From: Nocardia spumae
GTDB taxonomy: Bacteria > Actinomycetota > Actinomycetes > Mycobacteriales > Mycobacteriaceae
Assembly: GCF_020733635.1 (NCBI RefSeq)
Contig: NZ_JAJFZL010000001.1
Location: 5,518,001-5,582,000, forward strand
Length of the DNA stretch: 64,000 nucleotides
Direction of reading: 5' to 3'
In this document: piece by piece, positions 51,204 through 60,100 of the stretch
Position numbering within the stretch: the stretch's first letter is position 1
Layout of the letters: each line of letters opens with the position of its first letter
The notes under the pieces: generated by a model
What the model was told of the DNA's origin: nothing
Databases searched by the model: none
What the model saw: the letters and a program-made list of their open reading frames with translations, nothing else
Program-made: the position numbers and the translations under genes

Positions 51204-52922
51204 ATGAGGCGGAACAGCGCCCTGCTCTGGCGATACCTGAAACCGTTATGGCCCAGAGCAATTCTCATGCTCAGTCTGGTCCTGCTGAATATCGGACTGG
51301 AACTTGTGCCGCCGCTACTGCTTTCGCGCTTCATCGACGAGGCTGTGACAGGCGCCGGCCTGGCTGCATTGCAGCAGACCGCGATCGAATTCGTCGCCGT
51401 CACCGTCTGTCGTCAGTTCGTCGTATCGATCGCCGGTTACCTGAGCCAGGATATCGGCTGGCGGGCGACCAACACCCTTCGGATGGACCTGGTCGAGCAC
51501 TGTCTCGGGCTGGACATGTCCTTCCACAAGACGCACGCGCCCGGCGAGCTCATCGAGCGAATCGATGGTGATGTGTCGATGCTGGCCCAGTTCTTCGCCT
51601 ATTTCGTATTCGAGCTGACCGGGCGACTGGCACTGGTGGCGGGGATACTCGTACTGACTTTCCTCGTCGACTGGCGCATCGGCGCATTGCTCGGAGCCTT
51701 CGGCGTCGTGAGCGTCCTCGCCCTGCGCCGGCTGCGCGGTATCGCGGTTCCACACTTCAGGGCACTTCGAGTGGTGAGTGCGGACCTCTCGGCCTTCTTC
51801 GAGGAAAACATCAACGCCACCGAGGACATTCGCGCCAACGGAGCCCGCGGGCACGCGCGTTCGAAGCTCGGCGTGCTTCTCGACAAGTTCTCCGACGAGA
51901 CCGTCAAGAGCAGCGTGAGTGGTCGCTACTATTCGAGCGCGCTCGAAGTGACCGTAGCTGTGGCGGGTGCGTCGACGTTGCTGTTGGGCGCCGTTCTGCT
52001 GCGGCACCATTCGATCACGTTCGGGCAGGTCTACCTCGGTTTCAGTTATATGAACCTCCTGGCGGTCTCGCTGTCGATGATCACCCGCCAACTGAATCAG
52101 TTCCAGTCGGCCTCGGCGGGAGTCAATCGCATCGCTGAACTGTTCGACACCGAGCGAACGATCCAGGACGGACGGGGCGGTCGATTGGCGCCCGGGTCGC
52201 TGTCCATCGAGTTCGACGAGGTCGGCTTCAGTTACACGCCGGATCGGCCAACCCTCCAGCAGGTTTCGTTCTCCCTCGACGCGGGGCAGACCCTCGGCCT
52301 CGTGGGCCGGACCGGCAGCGGCAAAACGACGATCGGCCGCCTGGTCTTTCGCGGGGTGGATGCCGGAACAGGCCGAGTTCGCATAGGCGGCCAGGATGTT
52401 CGGCTACTCGGGCTCGACGACCTACGCGCGCGCGTCGGTGTCGTGACCCAGGACGTGCAACTCTTCCACGCTACCGTCCGGGACAACCTCACATTGTTCG
52501 ACCCGGACGTCCCCGCACGCCGCATCGAGGAGGGGATCGACGAACTCGGCCTCACCGGCTGGTATCGCGGACTCGAGGATGGTCTCGACACCGTGATCCG
52601 CAGCGGGCACACACTGTCCGCGGGTGAAGCGCAGCTGCTGGCATTCACACGAGTCCTGTTGCGGCAGCCCGATATCGTGATCCTCGACGAGGCGTCATCG
52701 CTACTCGACCCGGCGACCGAGAAACTTCTCGATCGGGCGATGTCCCGGTTACTGGACGGCAGAACCGCGATCGTTATCGCGCACCGCCTGTCGACGCTCG
52801 ATTACATGGACCAGATCATGGTTCTCGACCAGGGACGAATTCTCGAGCAGGGGTCACGCGCCGATTTGGTTCACGACGCGGATTCACATTTCGCCAAGCT
52901 GCTGACCGGAGCGATCGCATGA
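51204..52922 (+). CDS. ABC exporter half-transporter (TMD-NBD), subunit A
   Basis: The product is 572 residues. An N-terminal membrane domain of about six helices (to about 310) is followed by an ATPase domain with Walker A GRTGSGKTT, signature LSAGEAQ and Walker B VILDEASS with the catalytic Glu. The layout is that of a heterodimeric exporter, with the partner directly downstream overlapping by ATGA. First in the plus-strand operon before NRPS-4 and NRPS-5, it probably exports the peptide and may give immunity. A rare TTA codon lies at 52749-52751. Confidence 0.93.
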   Translation: MRRNSALLWRYLKPLWPRAILMLSLVLLNIGLELVPPLLLSRFIDEAVTGAGLAALQQTAIEFVAVTVCRQFVVSIAGYLSQDIGWRATNTLRMDLVEHCLGLDMSFHKTHAPGELIERIDGDVSMLAQFFAYFVFELTGRLALVAGILVLTFLVDWRIGALLGAFGVVSVLALRRLRGIAVPHFRALRVVSADLSAFFEENINATEDIRANGARGHARSKLGVLLDKFSDETVKSSVSGRYYSSALEVTVAVAGASTLLLGAVLLRHHSITFGQVYLGFSYMNLLAVSLSMITRQLNQFQSASAGVNRIAELFDTERTIQDGRGGRLAPGSLSIEFDEVGFSYTPDRPTLQQVSFSLDAGQTLGLVGRTGSGKTTIGRLVFRGVDAGTGRVRIGGQDVRLLGLDDLRARVGVVTQDVQLFHATVRDNLTLFDPDVPARRIEEGIDELGLTGWYRGLEDGLDTVIRSGHTLSAGEAQLLAFTRVLLRQPDIVILDEASSLLDPATEKLLDRAMSRLLDGRTAIVIAHRLSTLDYMDQIMVLDQGRILEQGSRADLVHDADSHFAKLLTGAIA

Positions 52923-54670
52923 GTACGGGCAGGGCGCTGCGCGCGCTCGTCCGAAATTATCCGGGCCTGTTCGCATTCGATGTCGTCCTGCAACTGCTGC
53001 GCAGTACGATTCCGCTGCTGCCCGGGATCGTGGTCGCCCGAATCCTCGACTCCCTGGTGCGCGCTCCGGGGCTGTCACCGAATATGTTGCTCTTGTTCGC
53101 GGTGCTGGTCGGTTTGGCGCTGGCCAGGGTAACCGCTCTGCTCTCATGCGTAGCCGTCGACGCCCGAGTCACGAGCAGAACCAGCTCACTGCTGATGCGC
53201 AACGCCTTCGACGCGATTCTCACCAAACCGGGCGCCGAACCGTTGAGCCGGTCGACCGGTGACGTACTGAGCCGACTCGGTGCGGACACGGAAGCCGTGT
53301 CGAACCTGCTCACCTTTACTCTCATGGTGATCGGCTCCGGAGTCCAAGCGCTCCTGGCTGTCGGAATAATGCTCTCGATCGACGCCGAGATCACTCTCGT
53401 GGTGTTCGGCCCGCTGGCAGCCACGGGCGTGCTGATCAACCTGGCCAGCCAGCGGATCAAACATCTGCACCAGCGCAACCGTCAGGCCGACGGTGAGGTC
53501 AGCGCCTTCCTGGGCGAGGTCTTCGGTTCGATCCAAGCGGTGCAGCTGGGCGGTGCGCAGCAGCGGGTGCTCGACAGGTTTCAGTGGCTCAACGACACTC
53601 GCCGTGGCCAGACCCTGCAGAGCAAACTGTTCACAGATGTATTCCTGCGTTCGGTCTGGGGCAACGCCGCCAACGTAGCTATCGGGATCGTCTTGCTGCT
53701 CGCGGCCGCGGGCGTCGAGGGCGGTACATTCAGCGTCGGCGCCTTGGCTCTTTTCGTCGCGTACCTGGGGTGGATATCCGACTTCACCGCACTCTTCAGC
53801 CAGAATTTCGCGCTGTATCGGCAAGCGGGTATCGCGGTGGGCCGACTCGCGGAAATCACGCCGGGTGAGCGCGGAGTTTCCGAACTGGTCGTCGAGGAGC
53901 CGCGAATCGTGCCCGCGGACAACCGATCGCCCATCGAGCCGCTGGCGTGTCTCGAGGTCGAGGGCCTGACTTTCGCCCATCCCGGCGGGAACGGCATCCA
54001 CGGCATCGATCTGACGGTGCGCGCAGGCTCGCTGGTCGTGGTGACCGGTCAAGTGGGCGCGGGGAAGACGACCCTGCTCAGAACCTTGACGGGGCTACTG
54101 CCCAAGCAGTCCGGGACCATACGGTGGAACGGCACGGAGGTCACCGACCCAGCAGCGTTCTTCGTGCCGCCGCGCAGCGCCTACGTACCCCAGGTCCCGA
54201 GGCTGTTCAGCGATTCGATCGAAGAGAACATCCGCATGGGCCTGCGGATCGATCACGAGCGGGTGCGGGAAGCGGTCCGGTCCGCCGTTCTCGAGCGGGA
54301 CCTCGACAGTCTCATCGACGGATTGCAAACCGAGATCGGCCCCCGCGGGATGCGGCTGTCGGGCGGTCAGATTCAACGCGTAGCCGCGGCCAGGATGTTC
54401 GTCCGAGCCCCGGATCTGCTGATCTTCGACGACATTTCCAGCGCGCTGGATACCGACACCGAACGCGAGCTGTGGGACCGGCTGATGCAACAGCCGGGTC
54501 GGACCTGCCTGGTGGTGTCGCACCGGCAGGCCGTGCTCGACCGAGCCGACCACGTCATCGTCATGAGGGGCGGACGGGTGCAGACACCGGGCAGCCATGC
54601 CGGGGTTCCGGGTTCCGGTCCCGGGTTGCGCGCGCGGCGGAGCAGTGCGACCGAGGAATGTCCACGCTGA
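52919..54670 (+). CDS. ABC exporter half-transporter (TMD-NBD), subunit B
   Basis: The product is 583 residues, with membrane helices in the first 300 and then an ATPase domain: Walker A GQVGAGKTT, canonical signature LSGGQ and Walker B LLIFDD. The residue after the Walker B Asp is Asp rather than the catalytic Glu, the mark of one degenerate ATP site in asymmetric exporter heterodimers. Subunit A keeps the Glu but has a changed signature (LSAGE), so the pair should have one active and one weak site. A 25-residue basic, Gly/Ser-rich tail follows. The start overlaps the stop of subunit A. Confidence 0.93.
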   Translation: MSTGRALRALVRNYPGLFAFDVVLQLLRSTIPLLPGIVVARILDSLVRAPGLSPNMLLLFAVLVGLALARVTALLSCVAVDARVTSRTSSLLMRNAFDAILTKPGAEPLSRSTGDVLSRLGADTEAVSNLLTFTLMVIGSGVQALLAVGIMLSIDAEITLVVFGPLAATGVLINLASQRIKHLHQRNRQADGEVSAFLGEVFGSIQAVQLGGAQQRVLDRFQWLNDTRRGQTLQSKLFTDVFLRSVWGNAANVAIGIVLLLAAAGVEGGTFSVGALALFVAYLGWISDFTALFSQNFALYRQAGIAVGRLAEITPGERGVSELVVEEPRIVPADNRSPIEPLACLEVEGLTFAHPGGNGIHGIDLTVRAGSLVVVTGQVGAGKTTLLRTLTGLLPKQSGTIRWNGTEVTDPAAFFVPPRSAYVPQVPRLFSDSIEENIRMGLRIDHERVREAVRSAVLERDLDSLIDGLQTEIGPRGMRLSGGQIQRVAAARMFVRAPDLLIFDDISSALDTDTERELWDRLMQQPGRTCLVVSHRQAVLDRADHVIVMRGGRVQTPGSHAGVPGSGPGLRARRSSATEECPR

Positions 54671-54699
54671 GGAGCACCACAACGGGGGAGGAAACAACC

Positions 54700-57132
54700 A
54701 TGACGGAACACCATGGCTCACAACGTGTTTCGAGATATCGGCGGGCAATGTTCGCCGACGCCGAACATCCGGAGCTGCCCACCGACAGGCCGCGGCCCGC
54801 CGAGAGCTCGGGCGCAAGGCTGCAGCATACGCGCGAGATCTCCGCGCGAGTGGCCGAAGGCCTGCGTGGCATCGCGCGACAGCACGGTCGTCCACTGCAC
54901 GAGGTGCTGCTGACGGTATTCGCGGTGGTATTGGGTAAGTACAGCCGGTACAGCGACATCACCGCCTGCTCACTCGATCCGGCGGGCCTGCTGTTCCTCC
55001 GAGCCGATACGACCGGTGATCCGGCCTTCGCGGCACTGCTGGACCGCGCGACGACCGAAATCCATGAGGCAAGAGGCGGACTCGATGTTCCGCTCGGCCG
55101 CTTTCCCGATATCGCACCGTCTTTCGCCGAACAATCGGACGGTGGCGTGCGTATCAGCATCGACTACGACCACGATCTCTTCGACGAAGCGTCGATCGAG
55201 CGTATGGCCCACGGGTTCGCCGCGTTGCTGGCGACGATCGGCGCGAACCCGGCGGCGCGGCTGAGCGAGCTGTGTCTTCTCGACGAAGACGAACGCCGGC
55301 GCTTGCTGATCGACACGAACGACACCGCCGCCGACCCGCCACCGGACCTGTGCGTTCACCAGCTCGTGGCCCAGCAGGCCCACCGAACTCCCGATCACGT
55401 CGCCATCGTCTCGGAGGGCGGGTCGCTGACGTACCGTGACCTCGACGAGCAGGCCAATCGTCTCGCACACCGCCTGCGCGAACTCGGTGTGCGAACCGAT
55501 ACATCCGTTGTGGTGTGCGCCGAGCGCGGACCACGGCTGATCATCGCGCTCCTGGCGGTTCTCAAGGCGGGGGGCGCATACGTACCACTGGATCCCGGCC
55601 TCCCGGAGGACCGGCTGGCACTGATGCACTCCGATTGCGGCGCGTCCGTGCTCCTCACCCGGACACATCTTCTCTCGCGCGTGCAACCCGGCGAGGACTG
55701 CGCCGTATTCGACCTCGACGCCGACTGGCCGGCACTCGAGAACATGCCGTCCACGGATCCGGCATCGGCGGCGGGTCCGCACGACCTCGCCTACATCATC
55801 TACACCTCCGGCTCCACCGGTACGCCCAAAGGGGTGCAGATCGAGCACCGGGGGGTAGTGAACTTTCTGGCCTTCGCCCGTGACCGCCTCGGGATCGGGC
55901 CGCAGGACACCGTCGGCCAGGAATCCACCGCCGCGTTCGATATCTTCACCTTCGAATGCTGGGCTCCGCTGACCGCCGGCGCGACACTGGTTGTCATTCG
56001 GCGCGAAGATCTGTTGTCTCCGGACACCCTGCGGCACGCGATCATCGGCAATCGGCTTTCCGTACTTCGGCTGCCGGCATCACTGCTCGTCGGCCACCTG
56101 CGCACCGAGCCCGATCTGCTCGCCGGCCTCGATACCGTCTGCTACGGAGGCGAGGTCGTGGACCGATCCGTGATGGACGACCTGATGTCCGGTCCGCACG
56201 CCCCGAAGCGCCTTGTGCACTGGTACGGCCCCACGGAGACCACGGTGATCTCGACAAGCTATCCGGTCGATCACGCCACCCCGGCGGGCCACACGATGCC
56301 GATCGGACGCCCTATCCACAACACCAGGGTGTATGTCGTGGACCCGCACGGCCAGCCGGTGCCGGAAGGAGTCCCCGGCGAGCTGTGGATCGGCGGTGTC
56401 GGCGTCGCGCGCGGATACCTCAACGCACCCGAGCTGAACCGGGAGAAGTTCGGTCCGGACCCCTTTGCCGACGATCCGTCCGCACGTCTCTACCGCACCG
56501 GGGATATCGTCCGCTGGCTACCGGACGGGAACCTACAGTTCCTGCACCGGCAGGACAACCAAGTGAAGGTCCGTGGCTTCCGGATCGAGCCCGGCGAGAT
56601 CGAGGCGACCGTTCTCGCGCACGAAGGTATCGCGCAGTGCGTTGTCGTCACCCACGGTGACGGCGACGACAAATTGCTCGTCGCGTATTGCGTTGCCGGT
56701 CGATCCGGTCGACCGGACGGAGCCGAGCTGCGGGCGCTGGTTGCGCGCCGGCTGCCCGAGTACATGGTCCCGCAGCGCTGGGATTTCCTGGACACCCTGC
56801 CCACGACGATCAGCGGAAAGATCGATCGACGGGCTCTGGCCGCGCGCAATCCTGTCCGGTTCGTTCGGGGGGAGGGCCGGGGCCGATCCGCGGGCCCCGT
56901 CGAGGCGGCGATCACCGAGGTCTGGCGCGAAGTTCTGGGATTGACCGACATCGGACCCGACGACAACTTCTTCGAACTGGGCGGTCACTCGCTCATGGGC
57001 ACCCGCGTGGTGAAGAAGGTCCACACCGCGACCGGCGTGCAGATGAAACTCAAGGACTTCATTCGCAAGCCGACGATCGCGGCGATGACGGCCTTCGTCG
57101 CGGCGCACTCGGCTTCCGACGCCGGACTATGA
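54700..57132 (+). CDS. NRPS-4: truncated C remnant - A - PCP (probable starter module)
   Basis: The product is 810 residues. The first 205 resemble only parts of a condensation domain (LPTDRPRPAESSGARL, HEVLLTVFAVVLGKYS and the C-terminal IDYDHDLFDEASIERM). The N-lobe with HHxxxDG is absent, so this piece cannot condense. The A domain is complete, with YTSGSTGTPKG near 367, WYGPTETT, YRTGDIVRW and GKIDRRAL, and the PCP has LGGHSLMG near 761. Such remnants before A-PCP are known in starter modules, which suggests that the peptide begins here. The pocket code D-I-F-R-C-G-W-V-I-K has no match I know. ATG 54700 follows GGGGGAGGAA; the frame is open far upstream, but that part overlaps the ABC gene and is not protein-like. 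Confidence 0.9.
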   Translation: MTEHHGSQRVSRYRRAMFADAEHPELPTDRPRPAESSGARLQHTREISARVAEGLRGIARQHGRPLHEVLLTVFAVVLGKYSRYSDITACSLDPAGLLFLRADTTGDPAFAALLDRATTEIHEARGGLDVPLGRFPDIAPSFAEQSDGGVRISIDYDHDLFDEASIERMAHGFAALLATIGANPAARLSELCLLDEDERRRLLIDTNDTAADPPPDLCVHQLVAQQAHRTPDHVAIVSEGGSLTYRDLDEQANRLAHRLRELGVRTDTSVVVCAERGPRLIIALLAVLKAGGAYVPLDPGLPEDRLALMHSDCGASVLLTRTHLLSRVQPGEDCAVFDLDADWPALENMPSTDPASAAGPHDLAYIIYTSGSTGTPKGVQIEHRGVVNFLAFARDRLGIGPQDTVGQESTAAFDIFTFECWAPLTAGATLVVIRREDLLSPDTLRHAIIGNRLSVLRLPASLLVGHLRTEPDLLAGLDTVCYGGEVVDRSVMDDLMSGPHAPKRLVHWYGPTETTVISTSYPVDHATPAGHTMPIGRPIHNTRVYVVDPHGQPVPEGVPGELWIGGVGVARGYLNAPELNREKFGPDPFADDPSARLYRTGDIVRWLPDGNLQFLHRQDNQVKVRGFRIEPGEIEATVLAHEGIAQCVVVTHGDGDDKLLVAYCVAGRSGRPDGAELRALVARRLPEYMVPQRWDFLDTLPTTISGKIDRRALAARNPVRFVRGEGRGRSAGPVEAAITEVWREVLGLTDIGPDDNFFELGGHSLMGTRVVKKVHTATGVQMKLKDFIRKPTIAAMTAFVAAHSASDAGL

Positions 57133-57178
57133 CCTGCCGGATCTGCACCTGCACACATTCACATCACTGGGGGGAACA

Positions 57179-60100
57179 ATGCATCGAGGCACGACGGCGT
57201 ACCCACTGAGCGCCGCGCAGCGCCAATTGTGGCTGCTGCAACGGCTCCAGCCGGACAGCGCCGCGTACATCATGCCGTTTGCGCTGCGCATCGGCGGACC
57301 GCTGCGGGTAGACGCCCTGCGGGAGGCGCTGACCGAGGTGGTTCGTCGCCACGATGTTCTGCGCACCCGTTATGTCGACGAGGACGGCATACCGGTGCAG
57401 TTCGTCGATGAACCCGATGGCCCGGAACTGCTGGTTGTCGATGTGAGCGGGCATCCGGAACCGGAGCGGACTCGAACCCTCCGAGACCTCGCGACTCGGG
57501 AGGCGGGCCGCCCTTTCGATCTGACCGCCGGTCCTCCCCTGCGGTCCACCGTCGTCCGCATGGCCGAGGACGATCATGCGCTGCTGCTGACTGTGCACCA
57601 CATCGCTTTCGACGCGGTCTCGGCGGGCGTGTTCTTCCGCGAGCTGAACGAGTTCTATGCGGGGCGCGGCGCGGAATTGCCGCCCCCGGGCACGCAGTAC
57701 ACCGAACACGCCGCGCAACAAGACCGCCGATCGTCCGATGTGGATCTGCGGTTCTGGCAGGAACACCTGCACGAGGTGCCGCTGATGTCCTTGCCCTCGG
57801 ACCGGCAGCCGCCCGCGGTGCGCGACGAACGCGGGGCAAGCTTTCGATTCGACCTCGGCACCGACCTGAGTGCGCAGCTGACCGATCTCGCCGAGGAAAG
57901 GGAAACGACACCGTTCGTCATTCTGCTCGCGGCGTTCGACACCGTGCTCTCGCGGTATACCGACAGCCCGGACGTCGTAGTGGGCACATCGGTGTCCACC
58001 CGGGACCGGGCGGAGTTGAGCCGGACCATCGGATACTTCCTCAACACATTGGCCCTGCGAGTTCGGGTATCGCCGAACGCGACAGTTCGGGAACTCCTCG
58101 AGCGAGTCGACGAGGTCGTGTTCGATGCCCTGGATCATGCGGACACTCCCTTCGACGACGTGGTCCGGGCCGTCGCGCCGAAGCGGGTGGGCAACCGCAC
58201 ATCACTGACCCAGGTTCGGTTCAGCGCCCTCGATGAACGACATGTGGCGGAGCCGGCGCTGCAGGGCCTGAGGGTTGAGCGGCTCGACGTGGCGACTACC
58301 ACGAGCAAGTTCGACCTCGACGTGGACGCGGCCCTCACACCGGATGGCGTGCGCTGCAACGTCGAATACAGCACCGACCTCTTCGACGAAGCCATGGTCC
58401 GGCGGATGATCGAACATTGGCGACAGGTACTGCGTGCCTTCGTCGCCGATCTCGATCAACGGGTATCGACCATCGACATGCTGACCGAAGCCGAACGCGA
58501 GCGGGCCCTGGTCAGTTGGAACGACACCGGCGCCGGCGATTCGGATCCGCGGTGCATGCACGAGCTTTTCGAAGCCCAAGCCGCTCGAACACCGGAGTCG
58601 GTGGCCGTCGTGTACGGCGACGATCAGCTCAGCTACTCCCAACTGGACCGCGAGGCGAACCGGCTCGCGCACGCCTTACGCGGCGCGGGTGTCGGCCCGG
58701 AATCCACTGTGGGTATCTGCCTGCCCAGATCGGCCGACTTGGTCGTCTCGATGCTGGGTGTACTCAAGGCGGGCGGCGCGTTCATCCCACTCGACCCGGA
58801 TCTTCCGCCCGCGCGGCTGGGGTTCATGATCGGCGACGCCGGTGCCTCCGCGCTGATCACGGTGACCGACATGGATGAAGTACTGCCTCGCTCCGGTCCA
58901 CCCCGATTGCTGCTCGACCGCGACCGGACAACATGGTCGGCCCTGCCGCCCGGCCCACCCCCGTCCGATGTTTCTCCGGACAACCTGGCGGCGATGATCT
59001 ACACCTCCGGGTCGACGGGCGCGCCGAAATGCGCGATGGTCTCCCACGGCAACTTCACCAACTACTTCCATGCCTTCGACCGGCAGTACGACTTGCGCGG
59101 CAGGATCCGCGGAATCATTCAGATGGCGGCCTTCTCGTTCGACATCTTCGTTGCCGACACCATGCGAGCGCTGTTCGTCGGCGCCCAACTCGTGGTGTGC
59201 CCCAAGGAGGTGCTGCTGTCCCCACCGGACCTCTACGCCCTGATGGTCCGCAGCGGCGCGAACATGGCCGAGTTCGCCCCCTCGGTGCTGCGACTGCTGC
59301 TGGATCATCTCGAGCAGACCGGCCGGACGATGGCCTTCATGGATGTGATAGCTGCGGGCGGTGATATCTGGTACGCGGCCGACTACGAACGCACCCAACG
59401 GCTCTGCGGTCCGGATACCAGACTGGTCGACACCTGCGGCACGACCGAGACCGGTATCGATAACGTCACCTTCACCGGTGATCTGCCGTCCGTGACGATC
59501 GACGCGGTACCGATCGGCCGTCCACTCCCGGGCACTCGTGTCTACATCCTCGACCGGAACCTGCGGGTGGTGCCGGTAGGCGTCATCGGCGAGCTGTACA
59601 TCGGGGGCCGCGGTGTCGGCCGCGGTTATGCGGGAAGGCCGGGCCTGACCGCCGTGCGTTATGTCGCCGATCCATTCGGCCCGGAACAGGGCGCCCGGCT
59701 CTATCGCACCGGCGATCTCACCCGGTACCGAGCCGACGGGACGATCGAAATCATCGGCCGGGCCGACAGCCAGGTGAAGGTTCGCGGCTATCGAATCGAA
59801 CTCGGCGAGGTCGAGTCGGTACTGCGCACCCACGCCCAGGTCGGCGAAGGCGCCGTGGTGGTCAGGGAGCGCGCTTCGGGTGACCGGGCGCTGGCCGCGT
59901 TCGTCACACCCGCCGCCGGGATCGACGTAGACCTCGCCGACGTCCGGAACCACCTGCGCACATGTCTGCCGAGATATATGGTGCCGTCCGCCTTCAGCGT
60001 GCTGCCGCGGATGCCGGTGAACGCCAACGGCAAGCTCGACCGGGCCGCGCTGCCGCCCGCGATGTGGGACGACCCGGGATCGGAGGCGACGGCTCACGTA

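Noticed and set aside
53947..54699. Upstream extension of NRPS-4 inside the ABC subunit B gene
   Set aside because: Low-complexity out-of-frame reading of the ABC gene; ATG 54700 has a strong ribosome binding site.
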